The notes: generated by a model not told the origin, from the letters alone. Counted from the first letter of the stretch, positions 11,968-24,090 are shown. The stretch: 64,000 nt of DNA from Tragulus kanchil (GCA_022376925.1 JAIOJX010000005.1:14598501-14662500); one strand, 5' to 3'. Translations and numbers: made by a program.

Positions 11968-12879
11968 ATTAATTATTTAGCCCTGCACATTTGAAGATGC
12001 TGCTGTTTAAACAGAGATCCACAGATTGTCCCCTGGATCTCAGTATTCACTTCTCTCTGAAACTAGAGACAAAACGCATGAGAGACTTGACGTAAATGTC
12101 TGTGTTGACTCCACCTATACTTTTTCTTTAAGGGCAACTGCTTTATCCCTTTTATTTCCCTTCCCACAGGAGACATTTCTGACCCTTGGAGGTACTGTCC
12201 AAGGAGGCAACCACCAGGCTGAGTAGCCATTTGGTCTCAGAGGAAAACTGGTTAAGGGCCCTCATTCTAGAGAACAATCTTAATCCAATGGAAGCAGTTT
12301 TCCCAGGGGATCTAGATGTTCAGGCTGAACATTTTTTCAGATGTATAATAATAGAATCCCCACCAACAGACCCATGAAGCTATGTAGAATAATTGCATAT
12401 AATAATTGCACCCCAGGGACGTGTCACCTGGACACCTGTTTTCAAGTTTCCAAATGCGTTTTCACTCTTTAAATCAGAAGCTTAGGCAGAAGACACAATT
12501 CAGCTACTTTCACAATGGTCCATCCTTGCTTTAGTCTTTGAGATGATGTAGGGAAAAGGTGGGCATGGGGAATGACATTTCTAATTGACAGAAAGTGCTT
12601 TAGCAGCATTTATAGAGACAGAGAATGTTACTCAAATGAAATGTCTGGCCAGTCCCATATATACTAATCTATATACATATATATACTCTCTGCTATATGT
12701 TCTTTCCAAATATAGAACATTTCTCAAAAGCTAGAGACGGCTGTATTTATTGTTAATGGAAACAGTTCAGTAAGAAATGGCTGACTGTTCACAAAGGAGA
12801 ACCAGCCGTAGAAATGCAGTTTTCCCTGCCATCTGCATTCCCATTTTTTCTCTGTTGCCCTGGATTTAAAATCAGCTAG

Positions 12880-13110
12880 CTCTGGCTCTGAATCTTGACT
12901 CCTTCCTCACTAGGTGCATTCCTTGAGGCAAGTTACTTAGGATTTCTAAACCTCAGGATCTTCTTGTCATCTACCAGATGGGTAGAATAATACCCACCCC
13001 ATAGACTTGTAGTGAAGCTTGACTGTGATATTATATGTAAAACACTATGCAAAATGCCAGGCACATATTAGGCATTCAAGCAAAGGTAGCTGTTATCATT
13101 ACTGTAATTA
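12880..13110 (+). mobile_element. MIR element
   Basis: GGCAAGTTACTTAGGATTTC, TACCAGATGGGTAGAATAAT, AATGCCAGGCACATATTAGG and TAGCTGTTATCATTA follow the MIR consensus from A-box region to 3' end; near full length. Confidence 0.8.
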
Positions 13111-13302
13111 TTCTTAAGGTTATTCAGAAGGTTATGAATGATCTTGAGGGGAAAAAAATAACACAAAGCCCATCAAAGCTAATTGTTTGCATTCAGGAGC
13201 AGTATTTAATCTCTTTTAAGAAAAGAATCTCTTTCAGAAGAGATTATGAATCTCTTTTAGGAGAGATTATGAATTGCAAATCATTAATGAATTATGTTCA
13301 TT

Positions 13303-13433
13303 TCTGGGCTGCCCTGGTAGCTCAGTGGTAAAGAGTTCGCCTGCCAATGCAGGAGACACAGGTTCGAACCCTGATCTGGGACGATCCCACATGCTGTGGA
13401 GCAACTAAGCCCGTGAGCCACAACTATTAAACC
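13303..13433 (+). mobile_element. CHR-type SINE, 3'-truncated
   Basis: GGGCTGCCCTGGTAGCTCAG start and GGTTCGAACCCTGATCTGG box, ending within the CCACAACTATTAAACC module. Confidence 0.85.
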
Positions 13434-13439
13434 TTCCCC

Positions 13440-14215
13440 CCTCATCCTTTCGGGGGTCCCTTCCCCAGTCTCGAGCAGTTTTCTCATGTGCCTGTGTTGA
13501 TCAGTCCTCCGCCGAGGACTGAAGGAGACCCACTGCAGTCCCCAGAGTTCTCTCTGACTCCTCTTAGGTACTTCGCCCACAAACTCCAGCCAGTTTCCCT
13601 TCCTGAACTCCCAGCATCTTCTTCAAGGAGTCCACTGGCTGTTTGGGGTTCTCTGTACTATCATCTGGAATCGTTCTCAAGGCAGTTAGCTAAGGTACCC
13701 TCTCTCTTTGCTTTCCATCTCTCAGGGACCACTGTGCTTTATTGCCTGATGTCCACTGTCTTAAAAGCCATTGTGAGCTTCCTGGTGGCTCAGTGGTAAA
13801 GAGCCTGACGATGCAGGAGACTCAGGTTCAATCCCTGATCCAGGAAGATCCCACATGCTGTGGGGACTAAGCCTGTGTGTCACAACTCCTGAGCCTGCGC
13901 ACTCTAGAGCCTGGAAGCTGCGACTATGGAGCCCATGTGCTGTGACTACTGAAGCCCATGCACACTGGAGCTCACGCTCCACAACAAGAGAAGCCCCTGC
14001 AATGAGAAACCTGGATGCTGCAATGAGAGAGCCGATCCCTCTGTCTGCAATAAGAGAGAAACCTGAGCAGCAACAAAGACCCTGCCAGCCAAAAATAAAT
14101 AAAATTATCTTTTAAGTCATTATCTCACACATTTTATTTTTAATTGTTTCCAGTGGGAGGGTCACCCGGTCCTTACTACTCAATCTTCACTGGAAGTCTA
14201 TCTGAATCCTGTGTC
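13440..14215 (+). mobile_element. Old L1M-type 3' UTR, split by a SINE
   Basis: CACTGTGCTTTATTGCCTGA, TCTTAAAAGCCATTG and, after the SINE at 13774-14108, GTTTCCAGTGGGAGGGTCAC with CGGTCCTTACTACTC resemble an old L1 3' UTR. The second half is repeated at about 15227-15330. Confidence 0.45.
13774..14108 (+). mobile_element. CHR-type SINE, long form, inside old L1
   Basis: GAGCTTCCTGGTGGCTCAG start, GGTTCAATCCCTGATCC box, serial CACAACTCCTGAGCC-type modules, ending AAAAATAAATAAAATTATC. Duplication 3 starts just after it. Confidence 0.87.
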
Positions 14216-14851
14216 ATCAGGGGAAGGCGAAGAAGGCTGGAGGCATCACTTTAGCAAATTTCCTGAATCTGTCAAGATATATAATCCTCATACAATTGAG
14301 AGAATTTTTGCTTTTTAAAAATGCATAGCAGATTCGGCGAAAAGGACAGGGGAGATGTCTCTGTCTTTTTTTTTTTTGACCTCTTGTGGCAACTTTGAAA
14401 ACATTCTTTGCTTTTTCTCTAACAGAATGGCAAATAAAAGAATGTTTAAATTGTGGCCAAACTGAATTCAACGGAGGCTAAATGTGTAAGAAGATAACTT
14501 GTGGACTATTTCCCTCTAGCAGTTTCGAAGGGATATCATATCTGCTCAGAACAACTGAAGGACCAATTTTACTATGTTGTGTGGGGTCCTTTGAAAGTAA
14601 GACTCTCCCAGCTAAGTGAAGACCACCACTAACACCATTGCGAATATTTATCTCTGTCGCCCTTTCAGCACATGGCTGAAATAGTCAGTCTAGGTAATAG
14701 TCAGTTGGGATTCACTCTGGAGGAGGAATAAGAATAAACTGTAGCCTTGCCCACTATGGACAGTTCTTCAATTACATCTTTTAATTCTTCTGACCCTGCA
14801 CGGAAAGAGATTGATGGCACTGTTCGTGATAAATGCTGTCTGGAGAGAACA
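14216..14851. other. Intergenic, nothing recognised
   Basis: First-unit sequence of duplication 3 between the old L1 piece and a CTCF-like motif; repeated at about 15330-15965. Confidence 0.5.
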
Positions 14852-14866
14852 TGCCCCCTACTGCGG
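14852..14866 (-). promoter_or_regulatory. CTCF-like motif
   Basis: Minus strand CCGCAGTAGGGGGCA fits the CTCF core with one mismatch. Copy at 15966 through duplication 3. Confidence 0.4.
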
Positions 14867-15965
14867 AGTTTCTAGAGCTCATCACCGTCTGGGTACCATC
14901 TCGGGGTCCCCATCGCTACTAACACTGCCTGTTTCAAAAGTAAAACTACATTTGGAGAAAAATGGAGGATTTCCGTCATGAAATACCCCATGATCTTCTG
15001 CTGCGGGCTAGAGAAGCTATAGCTAAGGGAAGAAGGAACAGCGGGACTCGTGCAGGCAATGTGGACTTAGGATCATGGGGGCATAACCATATCCTGGGCC
15101 CGTAGGTTGATAATTAAGCCCCTTTCTGACCCTCGGGTCCCTTAGATGATGTGTATAATAACACGCAACCTCTCCAAGAACAGGAAGATGATTGTATTGC
15201 TTCTCTTCTGTGGCCCGTGGGATTGATAAGTCATTATCTCACACATTTTATTTTTAATTGTTTCCAGTGGGAGGGTCACCCGGTCCTTACTACTCAATCT
15301 TCACTGGAAGTCTATCTGAATCCTGTGTCATCAGGGGAAGGCGAAGAAGGCTGGAGGCATCACTTTAGCAAATTTCCTGAATCTGTCAAGATATATAATC
15401 CTCATACAATTGAGAGAATTTTTGCTTTTTAAAAATGCATAGCAGATTCGGCGAAAAGGACAGGGGAGATGTCTCTGTCTTTTTTTTTTTTGACCTCTTG
15501 TGGCAACTTTGAAAACATTCTTTGCTTTTTCTCTAACAGAATGGCAAATAAAAGAATGTTTAAATTGTGGCCAAACTGAATTCAACGGAGGCTAAATGTG
15601 TAAGAAGATAACTTGTGGACTATTTCCCTCTAGCAGTTTCGAAGGGATATCATATCTGCTCAGAACAACTGAAGGACCAATTTTACTATGTTGTGTGGGG
15701 TCCTTTGAAAGTAAGACTCTCCCAGCTAAGTGAAGACCACCACTAACACCATTGCGAATATTTATCTCTGTCGCCCTTTCAGCACATGGCTGAAATAGTC
15801 AGTCTAGGTAATAGTCAGTTGGGATTCACTCTGGAGGAGGAATAAGAATAAACTGTAGCCTTGCCCACTATGGACAGTTCTTCAATTACATCTTTTAATT
15901 CTTCTGACCCTGCACGGAAAGAGATTGATGGCACTGTTCGTGATAAATGCTGTCTGGAGAGAACA

Positions 15966-15980
15966 TGCCCCCTACTGCGG
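15966..15980 (-). promoter_or_regulatory. CTCF-like motif, duplicate
   Basis: Same 15-mer as at 14852, in the second unit of duplication 3. Confidence 0.35.
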
Positions 15981-16369
15981 AGTTTCTAGAGCTCATCACC
16001 GTCTGGGTACCATCTCGGGGTCCCCATCGCTACTAACACTGCCTGTTTCAAAAGTAAAACTACATTTGGAGAAAAATGGAGGATTTCCGTCATGAAATAC
16101 CCCATGATCTTCTGCTGCGGGCTAGAGAAGCTATAGCTAAGGGAAGAAGGAACAGCGGGACTCGTGCAGGCAATGTGGACTTAGGATCATGGGGGCATAA
16201 CCATATCCTGGGCCCGTAGGTTGATAATTAAGCCCCTTTCTGACCCTCGGGTCCCTTAGATGATGTGTATAATAACACGCAACCTCTCCAAGAACAGGAA
16301 GATGATTGTATTGCTTCTCTTGGGGTAACTCCCCAGTTCTACGAGCAAGGATGCCGACATGAGCCGGCT

Positions 16370-16785
16370 CACTGGGCTGGACCCTATATTCTCCTAACTC
16401 CCAGGCAGCCACACTGGTCTCCACCCCCTCCCCTGCCTGGTCTAGGCATGCTCTGAGCCACGGCATCCTTGCTCGCTGTTGTCTCCCCTGAGAACCAGGC
16501 ACAAGGTTCATTTCCTCTCTACCTCTCTTGACCCCCTAATCTAAAATTATACACCCTCTAGTTACACTCTGTCCTTTTCTGAGCTTTATTTTCCTATACA
16601 GCTTTTTTTTTTTAACCACTTCCTAGGGTATCTGTCTATATTTTTGTTTCTTCCATTGCCCATCTTGACTCTAAGCTCCCTGAAGGCAGGAATTTTGTTT
16701 TGGTTTCTCCACGACTTAGCGCAGCCCACACAGGCCAACGAATAAAACGTTAGATGAAAATAAATATAAATGAAAAAGAGGCATG
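16370..16785 (+). mobile_element. L2 3' region
   Basis: CTAAGCTCCCTGAAGGCAGG, AATTTTGTTTTGGTTTCTCC and a GCGCAGCCCACACAGG...AATAAAACG tail follow the L2 3' end consensus order. Confidence 0.6.
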
Positions 16786-16952
16786 ATGGGGAAAAAGAAG
16801 AAAATGATGAGCATGTTTTCATTCTAGGTCCACAATCTCTGCCTGATGCCTCTGTGCTTAATGGTGGTTCCTACAAGAATTCCATCCACTGACATGTGGC
16901 TGAAACACAGGATGAAAGCAGATGTTATAGACCTACTATGAGCTCAGCAGAG

Positions 16953-17403
16953 TGTTAGGTTAATGGGCTATTAAAGGGTTAATGCGGCAGTTGCAAACTC
17001 CCCGGCCCTAAAGGGTCAGCATCATAGGGCCGTCGGCTGGTGCCTGGGAGTCTCTCAAGGCCCGGCGATAGGGAGCTCGCCCTGGCCATAAAGATTCTCC
17101 ACCAGGTGTGGAAAGTAACAAGAACTGCACACCCCCATGCCCACAGACAACTCAAGGACAGCAGACTCATCACTAATTTCCCACTCAGTTTAGACAAAGA
17201 CTTCGTTTCTGCGCCTGCTCTGAAGAATCCTCCTCCCTTTTTTTCTTCTCCCCTTTCCTCCCTAATAAAACCTCCTTGTCCCATCTCTGGGGCGTGACTT
17301 CACTGGCCCACCTCTTGGACCTGTGGATCTCGCCTGGGAACTCTTCCCAAATGGGCTCTTTCCCTAACAGCTTGCTGTCCGCCGTGTCTTTGCGATTCTT
17401 ACA
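16953..17403 (+). mobile_element. Solo LTR of an endogenous retrovirus, 5-bp target duplication
   Basis: 451 bases beginning TGTTAGG and ending TTCTTACA (TG...CA), flanked on both sides by CAGAG (16948-16952 and 17404-17408). An AATAAA at about 17264 fits the R region. No internal retroviral coding sequence is attached, so it is a solo LTR formed by recombination between two LTRs. The 5-bp duplication suggests a class I element, but I cannot assign the family. Confidence 0.75.
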
Positions 17404-17558
17404 CAGAGTACTTGACACTTAGTAGGTGCCCAATCCACCTCTGGGGAGCGAAATGAAAGCGAACCAGTTCTACAAGCCGAGACACGGGTGCCTCCTGGTA
17501 TGTGGATGAAGCCCACGCAGGCACAAGGAATTGAAAAACTGAGTTCCTCTTTCTCAAA

Positions 17559-17676
17559 GGGCTTCTCAGGTGGCTCTCATAGTACAGAACCCACCTGCCA
17601 AGGCAGGAGACATACGAGAGGTAGGCTCGATCCCTGGGTTGGGAAGGTCCCCTGGAGGAGGGGCACGGCGGGCCAC
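17559..17676 (+). mobile_element. Bov-tA SINE, 3'-truncated
   Basis: GGGCTTCTCAGGTGGCTCTC start, GGCTCGATCCCTGGGTTGGG box, ends in GGGCACGGCGGGCC. Confidence 0.82.
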
Positions 17677-18046
17677 AATCCCTAGGGACGAAGAGTCCGT
17701 CCCTGTCGCACGCACGGTCCTTTTTTTCAACAGAGGCTGGCCCAGAGCCTGCTCAAGACTCTCACACACACCTCTTTGTCTGGGAAAGCCCTGACCTTTC
17801 CTCTATAAACAGCCTCCATCTCGCTCTCTCTCTTTGTTCACTGTCTCAGCCCCTTCCCTATCGCTGACCCCACACTCTTCTTTGTCTGGGAAAGCCGCCT
17901 GTCTCCATGTTTTCATTCTAGGTCCACAATCTCTGCCTGATGCCTCTGTGCTTAATGGTGGTTCCTACAAGAATTCCATCCACTGACATGTGGCTGAAAC
18001 ACAGGATGAAAGCAGATGTTATAGACCTACTATGAGCTCAGCAGAG

Positions 18047-18498
18047 TGTTAGGTTAATGGGCTATTAAAGGGTTAATGCGGCAGTTGCAAACTCCCCGGC
18101 CCTAAAGGGTCAGCATCATAGGGCCGTCGGCTGGTGCCTGGGAGTCTCTCAAGGCCCGGCGATAGGGAGCTCGCCCTGGCCATAAAGATTCTCCACCAGG
18201 TGTGGAAAGTAACAAGAACTGCACACCCCCGTGCCCACAGACAACTCAAGGACAGCAGACTCATCACTAATTTCCCGCTCAGTTTAGACAAAGACTTCGT
18301 TTCTGCGCCTGCTCTGAAGAATCCCCCTCCCCTTTTTTCCTTATCCCCTTTCCTCCCTAATAAAACCTCCTTGTCCCATCTCTGGGGCGTGACTTCACTG
18401 GCCCACCTCTTGGACCTGTGGATCTCGCCTGGGAACTCTTCCCAAATGGGCTCTTTCCCTAACAGCTTGCTGTCCGCCGTGTCTTTGCGATTCTTACA
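18047..18498 (+). mobile_element. Duplicate copy of the solo LTR
   Basis: Second copy through duplication 4, again with CAGAG on both sides. Because the flanks are duplicated too, this is not an independent insertion. A few differences from the first copy cluster in the C/T-rich stretch before AATAAA. Confidence 0.75.
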
Positions 18499-18653
18499 CA
18501 GAGTACTTGACACTTAGTAGGTGCCCAATCCACCTCTGGGGAGCGAAATGAAAGCGAACCAGTTCTACAAGCCGAGACACGGGTGCCTCCTGGTATGTGG
18601 ATGAAGCCCACGCAGGCACAAGGAATTGAAAAACTGAGTTCCTCTTTCTCAAA

Positions 18654-18771
18654 GGGCTTCTCAGGTGGCTCTCATAGTACAGAACCCACCTGCCAAGGCA
18701 GGAGACATACGAGAGGTAGGCTCGATCCCTGGGTTGGGAAGGTCCCCTGGAGGAGGGGCACGGCGGGCCAC
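18654..18771 (+). mobile_element. Bov-tA SINE, duplicate copy
   Basis: Copy of the 17559 element through duplication 4; not an independent insertion. Confidence 0.82.
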
Positions 18772-18973
18772 AATCCCTAGGGACGAAGAGTCCGTCCCTG
18801 TCGCACGCACGGTCCTTTTTTTCAACAGAGGCTGGCCCAGAGCCTGCTCAAGACTCTCACACACACCTCTTTGTCTGGGAAAGCCGCCCTGACCTTTCCC
18901 TCTATAAACAGCCTCCATCTCGCTCCCTCTCTCTCTTTGTTCACTGTCTCAGCCTCCCTTCCCTATCGCTGAC

Positions 18974-19651
18974 TCTCAGCACAAGCTCTTGTACCTGAGT
19001 TTCAGTCTTCACCGAGAGAGAGAATGCTGCAGCCGCCTCCCGATGGCGGATCTCCTGGAGAGACTCAACAGACTTTTGAGGGGAGAAGGGCTGTAATTTC
19101 CTTCCAAGTAATTCTGCCTCTCAGGCCCTCACTGCTGTGTATTCGGAGAGGAGGGAGCGGGCAGCTCACTGAGCTACTCTAATTGTAGAGCAGGATCAAA
19201 GACGAGACGGGGGAAGGAGCGGGACGCAGGGGATCCTGGGGCTTGTACCAACCCCACCGGCTCAGAAGGGGGCTTCTCCAGAAGAAAGAAAACTGGCAGC
19301 ATCCACTGTGAAAAGGGCAAGGCTTGCTTCCGGCTGGTGGTAAACGACACGTGATCCTTGGACTCCCTTTTCTTCCCTAGAGCTTTGAGGCCTGGTGCAT
19401 GCGGGCTGGAGGGCAGCTGCATTGCCTTTGTGGGTCTAAACATGAGCCGGAAGCAAGCTTGTGGCGAAAAACCCAAAACCCCATCTTGTCCGAGAGCCGG
19501 ATTATGGGGCCAAAATGTTCCTCTCTGGCAGCGATGTTGATTTGATAAAGCTGTGGACTCTCAATCAGAATTTAGAATATCTGCTTTACAAGAAAAAAAT
19601 AGGTCAGCTTTAAATGTCAAAATCTTAAATGTCAAAATGTAGTCAGAATCA
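18974..19651. other. Intergenic, moderately GC-rich, nothing recognised
   Basis: Starts with pyrimidine-rich text and GAGAGAGAGA; no gene identified. Confidence 0.5.
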
Positions 19652-19872
19652 CCTTCAGTTCCGTTCAGTCGCTTAGTCATGTTTGACTCTTTGTCACCCC
19701 ACGGGCGGCAGCGTGCCAGGTTCCCCCGTCCTTCCTCATCTCCCAGAGCCTGCTCAGACGCCTGTCCACTGACTCAGTGAGGCCATCCGACCCCCTCATC
19801 CTCTCATGCAACCGTCTCATCCCCTGTTCCTTCTACCTCCTATTCTTCTCAGCATCAGGGTCTTTTCCAATG
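19652..19872 (-). mobile_element. BovA/ART2A-type SINE
   Basis: CCGTTCAGTCGCTTAGTCAT, GACTCTTTGTCACCCC, CACTGACTCAGTGAGGCCAT and GTCTTTTCCAATGAA follow the BovA/ART2A body in reverse orientation. Confidence 0.8.
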
Positions 19873-19935
19873 AAATGTCATAAATACTGTGGGTGAGTGA
19901 AGCCTTTGCCATGCCTGTATGTATTTAGTTAGTTA

Positions 19936-19954
19936 TAATATATATATATATATT
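19936..19954. repeat. (TA)n run
   Basis: About 19 bases of alternating TA. Confidence 0.9.
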
Positions 19955-19957
19955 TAT

Positions 19958-20065
19958 TTAATCCTCCCAATAACCCTGGGAGGTAGACACTGATATTACG
20001 GCTATGTCCCATTTTAAAGATGAGTAAACTGAGACTTAGGAAGGTGAAATCGTTGGTTGGCCTTC
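19958..20065 (-). mobile_element. MIR fragment
   Basis: ATAACCCTGGGAGGTAGACA, CCCATTTTAAAGATGAGT and AAACTGAGACTTAGGAAGG follow the reverse complement of MIR. GGCTAAGTAACTTCCTGGAG at about 20320 may be the separated remainder or another MIR. Confidence 0.75.
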
Positions 20066-20159
20066 TCTGAAGCCCAGACGCTTCTCTCTGCTTTCCGAGG
20101 CACATGTATAATTCCGAGTGCTTCTTAAAAATGCCGTTTGGGAGCATCCATCCAGGATA

Positions 20160-20265
20160 GTGTGATCCAGTGTGCTTGTTCGGAAATCTGCATCTATGAC
20201 CTCCCACAGAGGTCATTCTGAAACAGCTGCTGGAGTCCCTCACTGTGAGAATCGCTGCTCTGAGG
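20160..20265 (+). mobile_element. Possible MER5-like DNA transposon remnant
   Basis: GGTCATTCTGAAACAGCTGC and GTGAGAATCGCTGCTCTG resemble the terminal part of non-autonomous hAT elements. Weak. Confidence 0.35.
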
Positions 20266-20399
20266 GGGCTATTAAATAGTCAGCATATTCCTAGTAGAAG
20301 AGCCAGGAGCCGGCCCCCAGAGGCTAAGTAACTTCCTGGAGGCCACTCCACTACCAAGCCAGCTGGCCCAGCATTCTTTGCCCCGCATTCCAGTGGAGC

Positions 20400-23300
20400 A
20401 AATACTCCAGCCTCAGAGAGAGCTTTGTTCTCCCCCTAGTCTTTCAGTTCTGCAAGCAGCCAAACTCCCCTGGAGCGTCTAACAATACGTTCAAGGCCTG
20501 CACGGAAAAGTCACATCCCTCATTCAAAAAGTATCCATGCTGCGTGCCCACGTACTGCCAAAACTGGAAGCAGTGAAAAATCATTTCAATATTACTTTTC
20601 TTTAATTGTGAGAATATCAGTGTGTGAAAATTGCCACGTGCAACCTTAAGAGTGGTTACAGCTTTCTAAAAAGCCAGCTTGCCTTTCCGACAGCCATTCA
20701 GCAAGGACCCGCCTTCCCCCTGCACAGCCCCGCTGAGCAGCACCTGAGGCCCATGATCGGCCTACAGGTGGTTCAGAACTGGCTATTCAGGGTAGGCGGA
20801 CATCGAAGGCTATAACATTATGATGACGATATTTCCCATGAAGCAACCGTCCTCTGAGCTCTTCCCCTGAGATGGGTGTTTTCTCTCCATATTTACCCAG
20901 TTTGTGTTGAATGAACCAACATCCAGATCAGTGGCTGAATGCCAAAGTTTGGCAAACAATTGTTCCCCTGTTCATCAGCCGGTTCATTTATTCCTGCCTG
21001 TTCTCTGCCAGAATCTGTCCTATCAAGTCCCTGAGAAGGAGGCTGAAAATAGATTCGCGCTCTGCATTTCAGGCGACGCCCCTAATTCACAGCTGGCGTC
21101 ATGGCGAGCCTTCCCAAACGGATGACAGAAACCTCGACGAGGCAGAGGTGTTGCCTATGTCTTAACAATACGCTGGTACAGCTTGCCTTGACGAATAGTA
21201 GTTTTCTTTATTGCTCGACCATTCACAGACAGATCTGTGAAGTTTCTAAATGCGCTGGATTCTGTTACTGAGGCAACCTGCCCCAGAGGATGCCTCCGAC
21301 AGAAACTGCACGTCTGAGCAACTCCACGGATGATGAAGGGAAGGACTGTTTTCCAGAAACACAGTGGTTGGGTTGTGGCGTCTGATAAAGGGACATGAAG
21401 AACCAGAGTACGGAGGTTTTAAAATCAGGTCTTGAAATTCAAGATGACATTTGAAATACCACCTTGCCTCCTACAATCTGGTGCTCTCTCTTCTTTCTCC
21501 AGAAGCTCCAAGGCTCCCTGCGCTCCTTCTCAGGAGGCAAAACAGCTGAGCAGCCCAGGAAGTTGGATCCCTTCCTCTACAGCCATCCTGTTGAATGGGC
21601 TCTCCTTTCTGGCAGGGAAGGGTCTTCGCCGTTGAATGAAGCCACTTAACCAAATGTTTTATGGGCCTGGGAGTTGTTAGTTCATGAGATAAATTCCCCT
21701 CGTATAGAAGCAAGGGAGTTCTGCGCCTTCCTGGAAGAGGTAAAAACTCTTTGCAGGCCATTAGGGTCTCACAGAATTATTGCATACTCTTGTGGGAATG
21801 ACTTTATCCTTTTCAAATCAGAGACGAGCACACATTTCCCATAAAAGGCCAGATAATAAATACCTTCGGCTCAGTAAGCCATATGGTCTCTGTCACAACG
21901 CTTCAGCTCCGTAGCCGACCATCAGCCAGAGATAGAGAACGAATGGGAGCCTCTGTGTTCCAGTAAAACTTCATCTATGAACACGGGAACTTGGACGCCG
22001 TGTAAGTTTCATGAATCACTAATTAATGTGCTTTCTCCTTATATTTTTTTCAACCACTCAAAATCTATTCTTAGCCCATGTGTCAGATAAAGACAGGCAG
22101 TGGGCCACAGTTTTCGCCAGCCTCGCTTTCAGCCAACTGACTGATGAACTAGAAATATCAACACAGTCCTCCGCTTCTCTCATTTACCTAATCCTTAGTT
22201 AGCACTCGAAAAAATGTCAGCTCTTCCTGAACTAATTCGTCAGCTGGGACACGTTTGGGAATGAAAGTCAGCACATCATCTTTCTATGCATAGGAGGAAT
22301 TCCAGTTAACTCAGTGGATTGGGTGGTCGGCCCAGATTTGACTCCTCTGATGTCCCACTGCCTAGAAAAGCTTGGGGTCTGAATTAAAGCTCTCTCGATG
22401 GATGAAGGGAAGGACCTGACAGAAACTACGTCTGAGCAACTCCACGGATGATGAAGGGAAGGACTGTTTTCCAGAAACACAGTGGTTGGGTTGTGGCGTC
22501 TGATAAAGGGACATGAAGAACCAGAGTACGGAGGTTTTAAAATCAGGTCTTGAAATTCAAGATGACATTTGAAATACCACCTTGCCTCCTACAATCTGGT
22601 GCTCTCTCTTCTTTCTCCAGAAGCTCCAAGGCTCCCTGCGCTCCTTCTCAGGAGGCAAAACAGCTGAGCAGCCCAGGAAGTTGGGTCCCCTCCTCTACAG
22701 CCATCCTGTTGAATGGGCTCTCCTTTCTGGCAGGGAAGGGTCTTCGCCGTTGAATGAAGCCACTTAACCAAATGTTTTATGGGCCTGGGAGTTGTTAGTT
22801 CATGAGATAAATTCCCCTCGTATAGAAGCAAGGGAGTTCTGCGCCTTCCTGGAAGAGGTAAAAACTCTTTGCAGGCCATTAGGGTCTCACAGAATTATTG
22901 CATACTCTTGTGGGAATGACTTTATCCTTTTCAAATCAGAGACGAGCACACATTTCCCATAAAAGGCCAGATAATAAATACCTTCGGCTCAGTAAGCCAT
23001 ATGGTCTCTGTCACAACGCTTCAGCTCCGTAGCCGACCATCAGCCAGAGATAGAGAACGAATGGGAGCCTCTGTGTTCCAGTAAAACTTCATCTATGAAC
23101 ACGGGAACTTGGACGCCGTGTAAGTTTCATGAATCACTAATTAATGTGCTTTCTCCTTATATTTTTTTCAACCACTCAAAATCTATTCTTAGCCCATGTG
23201 TCAGATAAAGACAGGCAGTGGGCCACAGTTTTCGCCAGCCTCGCTTTCAGCCAACTGACTGATGAACTAGAAATATCAACACAGTCCTCCGCTTCTCTCA

Positions 23301-23979
23301 TTTACCTAATCCTTAGTTAGCACTCGAAAAAATGTCAGCTCTTCCTGAACTAATTCGTCAGCTGGGACACGTTTGGGAATGAAAGTCAGCACATCATCTT
23401 TCTATGCATAGGAGGAATTCCAGTTAACTCAGTGGATTGGGTGGTCGGCCCAGATTTGACTCCTCTGATGTCCCACTGCCTAGAAAAGCTTGGGGTCTGA
23501 ATTAAACTTGGAGAGGTTTCAATGTGAACTCTGAAGCCCCTCAGCTGGGCGGCCTGGTACCAACACCCCGCCATGATATACTAATGTCCCCAGAACAGCT
23601 CTCTAGTTTTCCCGCCATCCTTAGAAGTGCAGCTTTCAGAAGAGATCGAAGAGGAAAACTAATTCCCCAGCCTGGGTGATGGCAAGTTTCTTCTTCATGC
23701 TGACCCACGAACTTCCAAAGATCCATTCTCTACCAGGGTCTTCCTTTTGGATGAGAAACTGGTGTGGCACTCAGGCTCTTAGCTGTAGCTTTACGTCATC
23801 GAGGTTCTTCCTAAATGGAGAATACCTTGATAAAACGAGGCCAGGGCTTCTTGATCTCTATGCTTGATTGTCCAACACAAACGTCATCTCATCCTTCTTT
23901 GTCACTTTCCTCCTCTGCTTCTTTCTCCTTTCCACTTTTCCTTTCTTCCTCTGTCTTTTGAGGTAATGATGTGAGGAAA
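20400..23979. other. Intergenic, nothing recognised apart from duplication 5
   Basis: Repeat-poor by eye. The 21297-23506 pair accounts for most of it. Open frames of 60-96 residues have no recognisable family. Confidence 0.5.
21297..23506 (+). repeat. Direct duplication 5 (~1.09 kb x2)
   Basis: Unit A 21297-22388, unit B 22418-23506. Two substitutions sit close together (TTGGATCCCTTC in A, TTGGGTCCCCTC in B), and two bases are lost near the start of B. The spacer carries a scrap (GATGAAGGGAAGGAC) of the unit. The substitutions could be allelic. Confidence 0.93.
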
Positions 23980-24090
23980 ATTCCTGACAGTGGTTAGGAC
24001 TCAGCACTTTCACCCCAGGGGCATGGGTTCACTTCCTGGTCGAGGAACTAAGATCCCACATGCTACGCAGTGCAACTAAACTAACAAATA
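23980..24090 (+). mobile_element. CHR-type SINE, short degraded copy
   Basis: ATTCCTGACAGTGGTTAGGA and GGTTCACTTCCTGGTCGAGG, then AACTAAGATCCCACATGC. Confidence 0.7.

Larger units (their letters stand above)
10514..12676 (+). repeat. Direct duplication 2 (~1.06 kb x2)
   Basis: Unit A 10514-11569, unit B 11623-12676. The 53-base spacer includes a scrap (CATCTGGAAGCTTCCCT) of the unit start. Early in B, homopolymers are one base shorter than in A (GGGG to GGG, CCCC to CCC). The units contain a CTCF-like motif, so it appears twice. Confidence 0.95.
14113..16321 (+). repeat. Direct duplication 3 (~1.10 kb x2)
   Basis: Unit A 14113-15207, unit B 15227-16321, equal length (1095), no difference noticed, 19-base spacer. 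Contains a CTCF-like motif at about 14.86 kb (copy 15.97 kb). Confidence 0.95.
16812..18973 (+). repeat. Direct duplication 4 (~1.06 kb x2, with a solo LTR)
   Basis: Unit A 16812-17868, unit B 17906-18973. The last about 100 bases of A have several single-base drop-outs relative to B, and the spacer repeats a scrap (CTTTGTCTGGGAAAGCCGCC) from the unit. Error concentration at the end of A is what a poor contig end looks like. Confidence 0.93.

Noticed and set aside
18073..18513. 146-residue minus-strand frame
   Set aside because: Runs antisense through the solo LTR; the partner copy at 16979-17418 is broken by small indels, so there is no sign of constraint.
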